The notes: generated from the letters alone by a model not told the origin. Shown: positions 15,898 through 24,465, counted from the first letter of the stretch. The stretch is DNA of 30,111 bases from JAEUMD01 sp050250815 (GCA_050250815.1 JBFWNY010000040.1:1-30111); one strand, 5' to 3'. A program made the numbers and translations.

Positions 15898-16173
15898 TCA
15901 GCGGCGAATGGAGGCCGCGCGGCGCGAAACCTCGGCCTTCGACACTTCGCCGGCGGAGATGAGCGCATTGACGCAGCGGCCCGACAGCCGGGTTCCGTTG
16001 GCGGACATGCAGCCGCGCAATGCGGCGCTGCCGACCGGGTGCTGGCTGCAATAGGACAGATAGTCCGACGTGCAGGCACGCTGAACAGACAACGAAACGG
16101 CGGAGACTGCGCCCGTCTGGACTGCCAGACCCGTCGTAACCAACGCAACCACGGCGATGGACTTGGCGATCAT
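15898..16173 (-). CDS. Small exported Cys-rich protein (paralogue 1)
   Basis: A 91-residue protein with a signal peptide (MIAKSIAVVALVTTGLAV, likely cut near VSA). A mature domain of about 65 residues has four cysteines: ACTSDYLSYCSQH, GCMSANG and RCVNALI. It ends GEVSKAEVSRRAASIRR. Similar small proteins with DY..YC and CM.ANG..L...CVNAL.AAGEVS are familiar from rhizobia as Cys-rich repeat proteins of unknown function. It probably forms two disulfides in the periplasm. AAGGAAA lies before ATG 16173. It is clearly a paralogue of the next gene on the same strand (16366-16653), which has its own terminator in between, so the two are separate units. Confidence 0.85.
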   Translation of the reverse strand: MIAKSIAVVALVTTGLAVQTGAVSAVSLSVQRACTSDYLSYCSQHPVGSAALRGCMSANGTRLSGRCVNALISAGEVSKAEVSRRAASIRR

Positions 16174-16309
16174 GTCGGATTTCCTTGAGATGTTTCCCAG
16201 TGGTGCGCTGCCCCCGAGCATCCGTGTCGCTCTGTCGTAGGCCTGCGCCGCTCAGCGCGACGAGCACGCCTTGCCGCCGATTTTTTCATCGCATGGTCAA
16301 CAAACCTAA

Positions 16310-16340
16310 AACGCCCGCGCCGTTATCGGGCGCGGGCGTT
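16310..16340 (-). terminator. Rho-independent terminator after paralogue 2
   Basis: A perfect 12-base-pair stem, AACGCCCGCGCC (16310-16321) and GGCGCGGGCGTT (16329-16340), encloses a seven-base loop. On the minus strand it is followed by TTTAGGTTTGTT, a T-rich tail. It lies 26 bases past the stop of the gene at 16366-16653, where a terminator for that gene belongs. Its stem core AACGCCCGC recurs in the terminator at 26854-26886. Confidence 0.85.
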
Positions 16341-16365
16341 CGAAAATTCGCGATTTACGGTCTGA

Positions 16366-16653
16366 TCAGCGGCCAAGCGCCGCGGCGCGGCGGGCGACCT
16401 CGGCCTTCGAAACCTCACCAGCCTTGATCAGTGCGTTGACGCAGCGGCTCGACAGGCGTGCGCCGTTCGCCGACATGCAGTTGCGCAGCGACTGGCTGCC
16501 GACCGAGTGCCGGCTGCAGTAGGCGAAGTAGTCTGCCATGCATGCCGTCTGGACGGCGAGCGAAACTGCGGAAGCGGAAGTGGTCTGAACGGCCATGCCG
16601 AGAGCGAACAGGGCGCCGAGGGCGATGGACTTGGTGGACAGCTTGTTGGTCAT
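16366..16653 (-). CDS. Small exported Cys-rich protein (paralogue 2)
   Basis: A 95-residue protein with a signal peptide (KSIALGALFALGMAVQTTSASA). Its four-Cys domain has ACMADYFAYCSRH, NCMSANG and RCVNALI, and it ends GEVSKAEVARRAAALGR. The mature part is very similar to the product of 15898-16173, with all four cysteines and the spacing kept; even the AVQT in the signal peptide is shared. GGAG lies before ATG 16653. A duplication in tandem is the simplest origin. Function is unknown; the location beside another exported Cys-rich protein may or may not be meaningful. Confidence 0.85.
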   Translation of the reverse strand: MTNKLSTKSIALGALFALGMAVQTTSASAVSLAVQTACMADYFAYCSRHSVGSQSLRNCMSANGARLSSRCVNALIKAGEVSKAEVARRAAALGR

Positions 16654-16800
16654 CGGTGATCTCCAGGGAGCGAAGGTTGCAGCTCGTTGCATCTGGGTTG
16701 GAGATTACCCGTGACAGGCTCGCTGCGCTGTTCCCGGAGGAACGGGCAGCAGTTTCATTTTCCTGTGCTTTTCTAATATCTTCCGCGTGTCCTCGGAGAC

Positions 16801-16826
16801 GGTTAATATTCCCAGAACCGTTAACC
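16801..16826. repeat. GGTTAA-N14-TTAACC inverted repeat upstream of the DUF4169 gene
   Basis: GGTTAA (16801-16806) and TTAACC (16821-16826) are perfect inverted arms with 14 bases between, in the otherwise AT-richer gap before the DUF4169/ribbon-helix-helix pair (start 16852). It could be an operator, perhaps for the encoded ribbon-helix-helix protein. The spacing does not fit the TTAA-N7-TTAA CtrA box. Arms of six bases can arise by chance. Confidence 0.3.
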
Positions 16827-16851
16827 ATGCGCCGCCCCGGAGCCGCCCGTC

Positions 16852-17085
16852 ATGACCGCCGAAATCGTCAACCTGCGCAGGGCTCGGAAGAACCGCGAGC
16901 GGAAGCGGCGCGAGGCAGAGGCAGACGCCCGGCGCCTGCAGTTTGGCCGCACGAAAGGCGAGCGGCAGCGTGACGACGCCGACCGTAATCGCCGCGATCG
17001 CGAACTCGACGGCGCGCGCCGCGAACAAGCCGACGGCGACTCCCCTGCTCCGGGCGAGAATGATCTTGGCGGGACGCCGTCATGA
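16852..17085 (+). CDS. DUF4169 family protein
   Basis: A 77-residue, very charged protein. It starts TAEIVNLRRARKNRERKRREAEADA, then RLQFGRTKGERQ, and ends in a polar tail. The IVNLR.ARK...R...E...A..NR..FGRTK layout is the pattern I associate with DUF4169, a small alphaproteobacterial family of unknown function next to a ribbon-helix-helix gene. It is likely a helical, basic cytosolic protein. GGAG sits nine bases before the ATG. The stop overlaps the next start as ATGA, so the two are translationally coupled. Confidence 0.8.
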   Translation: MTAEIVNLRRARKNRERKRREAEADARRLQFGRTKGERQRDDADRNRRDRELDGARREQADGDSPAPGENDLGGTPS

Positions 17086-17351
17086 CACGCCCGATCAAGC
17101 GTTCGTTCGCCATTCGCGGCCACCGCACGTCAATCTCGCTCGAAGAGCCGTTCTGGGAGGCGTTCCGTGAGATTGCTGCCGATCGCAGAGAGAGCCTCGC
17201 AACGCTCGTGGCGCGGATCGACTCCGAACGGCCCGTCGGGACAGGGCTTTCGACCGCGGTGCGGCTGTTCGTTCTGGCGGCGCTGAGGGCCAGAGCGGCA
17301 CTGGACACGCCTGCCGGCGGCCCGACCAAACTCAATACTGATAAGGATTGA
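17082..17351 (+). CDS. Ribbon-helix-helix domain protein
   Basis: An 89-residue protein. KRSFAIRGHRTSISLEEPFWEAFREIA fits the strand, helix, helix start of the ribbon-helix-helix family that follows DUF4169 genes. SLATLVARIDSER then gives the second helix, and a third helix LSTAVRLFVLAALRA follows. Such proteins bind DNA as dimers; the target is unknown, and the gene pair's own upstream inverted repeat at 16801-16826 is a candidate. It overlaps DUF4169 by four bases. Its last 20 bases overlap the end of the convergent AsmA gene, an unusual tail-to-tail overlap. Confidence 0.8.
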   Translation: MTRPIKRSFAIRGHRTSISLEEPFWEAFREIAADRRESLATLVARIDSERPVGTGLSTAVRLFVLAALRARAALDTPAGGPTKLNTDKD

Positions 17352-20300
17352 GCGACCGTATCGTCGTATCGCCGGCCGACGATGGGCGCGCCGGCTTCGC
17401 CCGTGCGGGCGCCGGATAGGCGCGGCGGATCACGGAAGCCCGCGGGGCGGCACCACCCGGTGCAGGCCCATCGGTGAGATCGGCCGGACCGGATGCCGGC
17501 GGGGATGCAGGCTGACCGTTGCCGGACTGTGGACGCGCAACCGGTGGCGGGACCGGCAACGGCACCGGTACGACCGGCGGCTGCGCCGTTTCGCCCGCCG
17601 CGTCGGGGCGGGCCTGCGGCCCGGATGCAGGCGGTCTCTGGCCCTGCGCCGCCGCTCCGCCCTGGCGCTCCAGTCGCCGCATGGCTTCGATCGCCTCCTG
17701 CCGTTCGCGTTGCAGGCGCAGCCTCTCCTCGGCAAGCAACCTTTGCCGCTCCCGCTCCTGTCGCGCCCGCTCCTGGTCCTCGCGCCGCAATCGCTCCAGC
17801 TCTTCGACCTCGCGCTCCATGCGGCGGACCGTGAGTTCTCGCTCGAGCCCGCCGAGCGCCACCTGCGGCTCGACGCCCGATACATCGCCCGCGGGCCCGA
17901 CGTAGAGGATCGACACGACCGGCCAGGTGGCGCGCTTCTCGGACTCGCCGCGCGCCGCAAGCCGCCATTCTGTCTCTCCGCGTAGACTCGCCAGATCGAC
18001 AGTCGACAGCACCTCCACGCGGCCCGTGGCGAGATCGACCCCGGTACGCTCGATGCGCAGAGCGCTATCGATCACCTCGAGCCCAACACGACGCGATCCG
18101 AACATCGTGAGGTTGGCGCCAAGGCGTTCGGTGAGGGCGCGCGACAAAGCCTGTGGAGTCAGTTCGATCTGCTTCGCGAGCGCTGCCGCGACGGTCTGCT
18201 GCACCGCCTCCGTCGCGTAGCCCTCGACCGCCGCATCCTTCAACTGGACAGCGCCGCCGCCCCGCAATGCCGCCACGAGCGCGCTTGGCGAGAGCGCGCG
18301 TCCGGTGACCTTGAGGCTCGCGTCGCCGCTACCGATCGCGGCACGGCTCGCGCCGATGGAACGCGCCAACTGCGCGAGGTCGAGGCCGGCGATGTCCAAG
18401 CTTGCGTCGAGCCCGACGCCTGCCGGGGCACGGACAAAGGTCGCGATGCCCTTGGCAGCCCCGCCGAGTGCACGGCCACTCTCCAGCCGGCCAACGACCT
18501 TGCCCGGAGCGAAGTCGAGTGCCAGGCGCGCAGCGCTCACGGCGACGTTGGGGCCCAGCGCGAGGCGCGGTGTCTCAATCGCAACCGTCCCTTCGAACCG
18601 GTCGAAAGCCTCGCCCACGAACGGCTGGTCGGTCCACAGCGGCGCGGCGGGATCGGCAGCGTCAGCTGCGGTGGCTGGCGTCCCTCCCGTCAGCCCGGCG
18701 ACGAGCCCGGGGATTGAAACGCGATCCGCCGACAGCCGGCCCGCGATTGCAAGCCGCGTGTCTTTGGCCTCGCTGACGACCAATTCGCCGTCCAGACGAA
18801 CACCGGCGACCGTCAAGCCTTGCGGAGTAAGTTTCAGCGCACCGCCCGGCGCCGTCGCCACGCCGACGGCGCCCGTCACCGCATGGGCCAGCGTGTCCGT
18901 CCGCGCCTTCGTGCCGAGTGCGACCAGGACATCGCCCAACCGGTCGGCGGCGACTTCCGCGGTGCCATCCAGCGAAAGGCCGCCATCTTCGCCGGCGAGC
19001 GCCCGGCCGTTGTAGGATAGGGTCAAGCCGCGACCGGTAATGCCGAAGTCGGCAACCATGCCGCGCGACGGCACGCCCACCGCCTTGAGGGCGGCGCTGG
19101 CGAGGATGCCGCCACCGTCTGTTGCCGTTCGCGGTGCGCTGCTCGCCGCCGCCCCTGTCAGCAGTGCGGCCAGCCGCGAGGCCGGGAGGTCCTCGCCCGA
19201 GACGGTCACCTCGACATTGCCGTCGCGCCAGGCGTCGAACCCGCGCGCCAGACCAGCACGCAGCGCGAGCCGCCCTCCTGCTGCGGCGCCATCGAGCGTC
19301 ACCGTGACGCCGGCATTTGCACCGCCGCGTTCGACACGGCCGGCCAGCCGCAGCGGCGCAAGCGCCAGCACCTCGGCGCGGCGCGCATCGACACTTACAT
19401 TGAGAAGGCTGAGCAGCCGGTCGATATCTGTGCTCGAAGCCGCACGGACGAGACCATCAAAGTGGCCGCGACCCGCGCCTTTGGAGTCTACAATCGAGCC
19501 GCTGAATTCCGCTCCTGCGGCCGCACCCAAGTTGAAAGCCAAGCGCGCGACGTCGGTGCGCCCGGCGCCTACCGAAACATTTGCGGCAACGTCCTCAAGC
19601 ATGAGCTCCGCCGCAGTCAGCGACCGCGCGGTCAACTTGAGCGATAGCTGTCGCCCCTGAGCCTCCGCGGCCGTGCCCCCGGCGCGAGGCATACTACCCT
19701 TCCCAGCGAGGCGTTCGAGCCATGTCTCCACGCCGTTCCGATCGAGCTTCCCCGACGACAGCCACGACCAGTCAAGGCGGTCCGCATCCAGATTGACGTC
19801 GACCTGTCCCCCCTCGACGAACGGCAGTCCAAAACTTCCCGTGATCGTCGCTCCAGCGAACGTGGCGCGGGTATCGGTTAATCGCAGCCGGTCGTCTCCG
19901 ATCTCGGCGCGCGCGTCGAAGCTGAACGCGCCATCGCTGCCGGGCATGAAGCGGTCGAGGTCGGCCGCAATCCAATGCATAAGTCGCTTGAGGCTCGGAC
20001 CGGAGGCTGTCACCTGTGCGTCGAGCCGGCTGCGCGGAGCCACTGGAGCCGTCGCACCGGTGGCTTCGCCTATCGTTCCGGAAACGACGACGCGACCTCC
20101 CGCGGGCAGGCTCGCACTTGCTACCGGCAGAGTGAGCGGCCCACCGGGCGGGCGGGCGAGGCGCACTGCGACATTGCCTACGCCTTCGCCACCCAGAGTG
20201 ACGAGATCCACGTCGAGCCGTGCCGACGTCTCGGCGCGCGGAGGCAGGCTCGCCAGTACCGCGTCGGCTAGCGTCCGCAGGCTGGCGGTCGGAGAAGCGT

Positions 20301-21339
20301 GGGCTCCCACGCCGGTCAAGCGGTCGAAGTCCAGCCACCTGGAGCTCAGTGTCAGGTCGAGCTTGCCGATCTTGCCGAGGACGTGCGTGAGCTTGCCAGT
20401 GATCAGCTGAGGTTGGCCCACGTTCTCGATGCTGGCCTGGACATCGTCCAGCGCAAAACGCCTAGCGTCGGCATCGAGCTTGGCCTTGATCTCCAGTGTC
20501 ACCCGTCCGTTCGCTGGCGCCGTTCCCGGACCCGTGGCATCGGGCTGACGGGCCGCGGGAGGAAGCGCCGGCAGCGGAACGGAGAGGGCGAGCGCGCCAT
20601 CGACGGCGACCGCTCCGTCGAACCCCGTAACGCGACCCTCGAGTGTGGCGCTCGTCCCGGCAGCGTCCTTGTCTGCGTCCTTGGCGCGCGCCGTCGCCTT
20701 GAAGCGGATCGCACCATCCGGATCGCGGCGCGCGGTCGCCAGACGCAACTCGCGTCGCGCGCCCCAGGCGAGAGCCTCGCCGGCGAAGCGCAAAGGCCCT
20801 TCGAGCGTTTCGGCCGAAAGTTCGCCCGACAGCGAGTCGAGGCGGAACAGTTCGCTGCCGCTCGCATGCTCCAAGACGAGCGTCCCGTCCTCGATCTCGA
20901 CCCCGTTGAGTGCCACCTGGCCCGGCACGAACGGCAGATCGATGGTGCGCAGCGACAGGCCGGTCCACGTCCCGCGGCCGTCGCCATCCAGAGCCAGATA
21001 CGCCTGGGGTTGCTTGAGCGCAGCGTGCCTCACCTCGATGTTGCCCTGCAGGAGCGGAGGCACCGACAGCCACACGGTGAGGCTCTCGGCACGGAACAGC
21101 GGGTTGCCGCTGCCGGGCCGGACATCGGCGACGCGCACCTTCTCGAAGCGCAGGTAGGGAGTCGGCAGGAGCCGCAAGTTGACATCGCCCCCGACACGCA
21201 CATCGCGGCCCAGGATGCGGGAGACTTCCTCCTCGAAGACGCCGCGATAGCCGTTCCAGTCGATGAACATCGGAACGGCGAACAGCGCTGCGAACAGCGC
21301 CGCCAGCAAACCGCCGACCCACATCACCAGGCTGTTCAA
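17332..21339 (-). CDS. AsmA family protein, very large, with coiled-coil and Pro-rich tail
   Basis: About 1335 residues. One N-terminal membrane helix (about 3-24, MWVGGLLAALFAALFAVPMF) leads into FIDWNGYRGVFEEEVSRILGRDV and VNLRLLPTPYLRFEKVRV, the AsmA N-terminus. A long repetitive beta-rich body follows, typical of the AsmA/TamB-like bridge proteins implicated in envelope lipid transport and outer membrane biogenesis. Near the end an Arg/Glu-rich coiled coil of about 60 residues (ELTVRRMEREVEELERL onward) is followed by about 110 residues of Pro/Ala-rich tail ending SLNPYQY. I chose TTG 21339: GGGAGG lies eight bases upstream and it gives the MNSLVMWVGG start usual for the family. ATG 21324 is the alternative. 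The 3' end overlaps the ribbon-helix-helix gene by 20 bases. Confidence 0.87.
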   Translation of the reverse strand: MNSLVMWVGGLLAALFAALFAVPMFIDWNGYRGVFEEEVSRILGRDVRVGGDVNLRLLPTPYLRFEKVRVADVRPGSGNPLFRAESLTVWLSVPPLLQGNIEVRHAALKQPQAYLALDGDGRGTWTGLSLRTIDLPFVPGQVALNGVEIEDGTLVLEHASGSELFRLDSLSGELSAETLEGPLRFAGEALAWGARRELRLATARRDPDGAIRFKATARAKDADKDAAGTSATLEGRVTGFDGAVAVDGALALSVPLPALPPAARQPDATGPGTAPANGRVTLEIKAKLDADARRFALDDVQASIENVGQPQLITGKLTHVLGKIGKLDLTLSSRWLDFDRLTGVGAHASPTASLRTLADAVLASLPPRAETSARLDVDLVTLGGEGVGNVAVRLARPPGGPLTLPVASASLPAGGRVVVSGTIGEATGATAPVAPRSRLDAQVTASGPSLKRLMHWIAADLDRFMPGSDGAFSFDARAEIGDDRLRLTDTRATFAGATITGSFGLPFVEGGQVDVNLDADRLDWSWLSSGKLDRNGVETWLERLAGKGSMPRAGGTAAEAQGRQLSLKLTARSLTAAELMLEDVAANVSVGAGRTDVARLAFNLGAAAGAEFSGSIVDSKGAGRGHFDGLVRAASSTDIDRLLSLLNVSVDARRAEVLALAPLRLAGRVERGGANAGVTVTLDGAAAGGRLALRAGLARGFDAWRDGNVEVTVSGEDLPASRLAALLTGAAASSAPRTATDGGGILASAALKAVGVPSRGMVADFGITGRGLTLSYNGRALAGEDGGLSLDGTAEVAADRLGDVLVALGTKARTDTLAHAVTGAVGVATAPGGALKLTPQGLTVAGVRLDGELVVSEAKDTRLAIAGRLSADRVSIPGLVAGLTGGTPATAADAADPAAPLWTDQPFVGEAFDRFEGTVAIETPRLALGPNVAVSAARLALDFAPGKVVGRLESGRALGGAAKGIATFVRAPAGVGLDASLDIAGLDLAQLARSIGASRAAIGSGDASLKVTGRALSPSALVAALRGGGAVQLKDAAVEGYATEAVQQTVAAALAKQIELTPQALSRALTERLGANLTMFGSRRVGLEVIDSALRIERTGVDLATGRVEVLSTVDLASLRGETEWRLAARGESEKRATWPVVSILYVGPAGDVSGVEPQVALGGLERELTVRRMEREVEELERLRREDQERARQERERQRLLAEERLRLQRERQEAIEAMRRLERQGGAAAQGQRPPASGPQARPDAAGETAQPPVVPVPLPVPPPVARPQSGNGQPASPPASGPADLTDGPAPGGAAPRASVIRRAYPAPARAKPARPSSAGDTTIRSLNPYQY

Positions 21340-21580
21340 ACTCGCGGCCTCCCTCGCTGCAATCGACCGCCGCAATTATCACGCTGGCGGCGCAAAGCGT
21401 CCTCGCCGCCGATCTAACACGAAACCGTGGCGCGAGGCCCTTCGACGCGGCGCCGACAATCACGTATTGTTTTGCGGCATCACCACGACGGCACGGGCGC
21501 CAGGTCGCCGCCGCAAACGAAAACAGACGCGACCCGCGGTGCTTCCTCGGCGTCGCTGCCGTGGCACAGTAACGGCCCGC

Positions 21581-23341
21581 ATGAACAATCCCCCCACAGG
21601 CGAACGGCTCGGACCGCCAGATGGCGAAGGCGCATCGGACTTGGCGCCGGAACGCTTGACGGCAGCGCCGGAACCGCGCGGCTTCCTGCGGATGGCTGCT
21701 GCCAGTCTACGCAATACCCTAACAGAGCGATTCTATCACAACTTCCGCGAGTTCACGCACGACCGGCAGCCCCTCAACTGGCTTCTTGCACTCGTCATCG
21801 GCATAGCCGTCGGCTATGGCGCACTCGCCTTCCGGAAGCTGATCGGTATCGTCCAGCTCACCTGGCTCCATACGACCAGCGAGTTCGTCGTATCCGCCGC
21901 CGCTACGGTACCCTGGTGGCACATTGTCCTGGCGCCCGCGATCGGCGGCGTGCTGGTCGGCTACATCCTGGAGAAGTACATCTCGGGGCGCCGCGCGCAT
22001 GCGGTGGCCGACGTGATCGAGTCGCGCGCGCTGCGCGACAGCAAGATCGATGTCCGCACCGGCATCCTCAGCGCCGGCCTGGCGGCCCTTTCGCTCGGTG
22101 CAGGCGCCAGCGCGGGCCGGGAAGGCCCCGTCGTGCACTTCGGAGCTACGATCGCCTCATGGCTGGAGGAGCGGTTCGCCCTTTCGGCGGCAAGCCGCCG
22201 CTCCCTGCTCGCATCCGGTGTCGGCGCAGCGGTCGCTGCCTCGTTCAACGCGCCGATCGCGGGCGTGCTCTTCGCGCATGAAGTGATCCTGGGCCATTAC
22301 GCACTGCGGGCCTTTGTGCCGATCGTGATCGCCAGCGTGACCGGTGCCGCCATCAGCCGGTTTCACCTGGGGAACTTCCCGGCATTCCGCATTCCCGAGT
22401 ACCAGATCACGAGCTATCTTGAGTTCCCCGCCTTCGCCCTGCTGGGCATCACCTGTGCGCTCGTCGCCATCCTCTTTCAGTTCGCCATCATGGCAACCGA
22501 ACGCGTCATCTGGCACTTCGAGATGCCGCTGTGGCTGCGAACCGGACTGGGCGGTCTTGCCGTGGGCCTGATTGCACTGGTCTTCCCGCAGGTTCTGGGT
22601 GTCGGCTATGAGACGACCGACAAGGCGCTATATCAGCATCTACCACTCGCGCTGCTGCTCGGCCTGATCGTCGCCAAGACGGCTGCGACCGCCATTTCGC
22701 TCGGCGTTCGCTTCGCCGGCGGCATCTTCTCGCCATCGCTCTACCTTGGCGCGGTAACCGGTGCTGCCTTCGGCCTCATCGCAACCGCGACGTTTCCCCA
22801 GGTCGGCTCCAGCCACGGCCTTTACGCGATCCTTGGCATGGGAGCGGTGGCGGCCGCCGTGCTCGGCGCACCGATTTCCACGACCCTCATCTGCTTCGAG
22901 CTGACGGGCGGCTATGAAATGACGATCGCGCTGCTGCTGACCGTTTCGATCTCGGTGGGCCTAACGCAGGCTGTGCTCGGTCAGAGCTATTTCCACTGGC
23001 AACTGGGCAAACGCGGTCTGTTCCTGCAGGAGGGCGCCCACAAGTCCATCATGCGGCGTCTGACGGTAGCGAGCTTCATGACCGAGGAGGAGAGAAGGCC
23101 AGCGGACGGCGATAGACCCGCCGAGCCCCAGCGCCTCGACACGGCGAGCGGTGAGCTGTGGCTTATGCCGTCCGACACCCTCGAACGCGCGCTGCGCACA
23201 TTCGACAAGGCCGGCAAGGCGCGGGTCGCGGTCGTTGCTGAGAGCGACCCGACCCTCATCGTTGGCTGGGTCGACCGCATGCTCGCACTCGACGCCTTCA
23301 ACAAGGCGCTAATCGACGCCCAGGTGGAAGAGCATCGGTGA
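21581..23341 (+). CDS. ClC family chloride channel/transporter with C-terminal CBS-like region
   Basis: Transports anions across the inner membrane as a dimer. It has 586 residues. Residues 1-60 are probably disordered and cytosolic. The membrane core (about 65-475) carries GREGP (179-183, with the gating Glu181), GIFSP (381-385) and Tyr445 in ELTGGYEM, aligning with the central tyrosine of the E. coli protein. The first filter motif GSGIP is replaced by GRRAH (137-141). The proton-glutamate position next to Glu234 (FAHEVIL) is Val, as in channels. Residues 490-580 look like a shortened CBS-type domain. ATG 21581 has a poor ribosome site; the open upstream extension is Arg-rich and overlaps the AsmA promoter area, so it is not used. 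Confidence 0.88.
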   Translation: MNNPPTGERLGPPDGEGASDLAPERLTAAPEPRGFLRMAAASLRNTLTERFYHNFREFTHDRQPLNWLLALVIGIAVGYGALAFRKLIGIVQLTWLHTTSEFVVSAAATVPWWHIVLAPAIGGVLVGYILEKYISGRRAHAVADVIESRALRDSKIDVRTGILSAGLAALSLGAGASAGREGPVVHFGATIASWLEERFALSAASRRSLLASGVGAAVAASFNAPIAGVLFAHEVILGHYALRAFVPIVIASVTGAAISRFHLGNFPAFRIPEYQITSYLEFPAFALLGITCALVAILFQFAIMATERVIWHFEMPLWLRTGLGGLAVGLIALVFPQVLGVGYETTDKALYQHLPLALLLGLIVAKTAATAISLGVRFAGGIFSPSLYLGAVTGAAFGLIATATFPQVGSSHGLYAILGMGAVAAAVLGAPISTTLICFELTGGYEMTIALLLTVSISVGLTQAVLGQSYFHWQLGKRGLFLQEGAHKSIMRRLTVASFMTEEERRPADGDRPAEPQRLDTASGELWLMPSDTLERALRTFDKAGKARVAVVAESDPTLIVGWVDRMLALDAFNKALIDAQVEEHR

Positions 23342-23607
23342 GCGCCGCAGCACCCCCAACAGCCCTGGCGACTAGCCGCGCGGCCCCACACGCCGGGTCG
23401 GGCAAGCGAAACGGCCGTGGCAGACTACCGTCATTTGGTATATTGCATGCCAGTTGAATTTGGGGCTCCCTCTCATGACTACCGCGCGGCGTCAGCTCGT
23501 CCGGCTCTGTCATTTGAGGTTGCACGGATCCGGATCAAGGCGCGGACCCTGGTGGTCCGGCAGATGCAAAACATCGAGGCGGCGAAACAACGCCCAGGGA
23601 GGACGTG
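23342..23607 (+). promoter_or_regulatory. 266-base gap before the universal stress gene, with one hairpin
   Basis: Between the ClC stop and the universal stress start I see no convincing gene. An AT-richer patch (TCATTTGGTATATTGC, around 23434-23449) may contain a promoter. CGGACC (23543-23548) and GGTCCG (23554-23559) form a six-pair hairpin in the presumed leader. No FNR/FixK box (TTGAT-N4-ATCAA) and no good sigma54 site was found, although such stress genes are often oxygen-regulated. Confidence 0.3.
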
Positions 23608-24447
23608 ATGGCCATCAAGGATCTTCTGGTTGCATACGACGGCAACGAGGCATCCCAGCGCGCGCTGGAGTTCGCTACACAGATGGGCCGCAAGTACGGT
23701 GCCACTGTTACCGGCCTTACCGTTTCGCGACCAGAGCCCTTCGAGAGCCATTTGCGCAAATGGATTCCTGACAACGTCAAGGAATCCATGGTGACGGCCC
23801 GACTGGAAGCGACGCGCTCGATCGAGACGCGTTTCCGTGAGCAGCTGGCCCAGATGGGGCACACCGGCGAGACACAATGGCTGGTGGAAGAGGGCCAGCC
23901 CGACCTGACGCTGGCCCGCTCCGCCCGCTTCTTCGACATCCTCGTCATCGGCCAGTTCATAACGGCCTTCACGACCGAGCACCGGTCCGTCGATCCGCAG
24001 GAGCTGCTGCAGAGGGCCGGCAAGCCGATCATCATCGTGCCGCGCGACTACAAGGTGAAGTCGTTCCGAGAAGTCGCGGCTGTTGCGTGGGACGGCAGCC
24101 GTCACGCCGCCCGTGCGCTCACAGATGCGATGCAAATCCTCGAGACCAAGAAGAAGCTGTTCATCCTGACAGCGCGTGCCGACAAGCAGTCTCGCGACAT
24201 CGGCGAGTTGCCGGGACTCGATTTACAGGTGCATCTGAAGCGGCACGGCGTCGACTCCGAGATCGTGCACTTCGACACGACCGCCCACGGGATCGGGCCA
24301 GCGATCCTTGAGCGCTGTGCCGAGATCGACCCGGACGTGCTCGTCATGGGCGCCTACGGGCGCGCCAAGTTCGGCGCCCAGATGTTCGGCGGCGTGACGC
24401 GCTACATTCTCCAGCACCACAAGGTGCCGGTTCTGCTGTCTCACTAA
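23608..24447 (+). CDS. Universal stress protein, two UspA domains in tandem
   Basis: A 279-residue cytosolic protein with two UspA folds. Domain 1 (1-145) starts IKDLLVAYDGNEASQRALEFA; in it the ATP-loop motif is not kept (VIGQFITAFTTEH). Domain 2 (about 152-279) starts VAAVAWDGSRHAARALTDA and ends with GAYGRAKFGAQMFGGVT, the G-x2-G-x9-G-(S/T)-like nucleotide loop, then RYILQHHKVPVLLSH. So the second half likely binds ATP or AMP and the first is structural. Role: survival under stress, details unknown. ATG 23608 follows GGGAGG by five bases; GTG 23605 is too close. It converges on the small gene at 24539-24787, with a strong hairpin in between. Confidence 0.9.
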   Translation: MAIKDLLVAYDGNEASQRALEFATQMGRKYGATVTGLTVSRPEPFESHLRKWIPDNVKESMVTARLEATRSIETRFREQLAQMGHTGETQWLVEEGQPDLTLARSARFFDILVIGQFITAFTTEHRSVDPQELLQRAGKPIIIVPRDYKVKSFREVAAVAWDGSRHAARALTDAMQILETKKKLFILTARADKQSRDIGELPGLDLQVHLKRHGVDSEIVHFDTTAHGIGPAILERCAEIDPDVLVMGAYGRAKFGAQMFGGVTRYILQHHKVPVLLSH

Positions 24448-24465
24448 GTACCGCAGGGGAGCGGA

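Noticed and set aside
16801..16826. CtrA box
   Set aside because: The TTAA half sites are 14 bases apart rather than 7.
20299..21463. Long open frames on both strands within the AsmA gene
   Set aside because: Arg/Gly-rich shadows of the AsmA frame; no ribosome site or domain.
23510..23545. FNR/FixK-like box near TTGAGG...GATCAAGG
   Set aside because: The half sites are much too far apart for the TTGAT-N4-ATCAA consensus.
23417..23608. 63-codon frame upstream of the universal stress gene
   Set aside because: No ribosome site, composition not protein-like, ends exactly at the start of the next gene; better read as leader.
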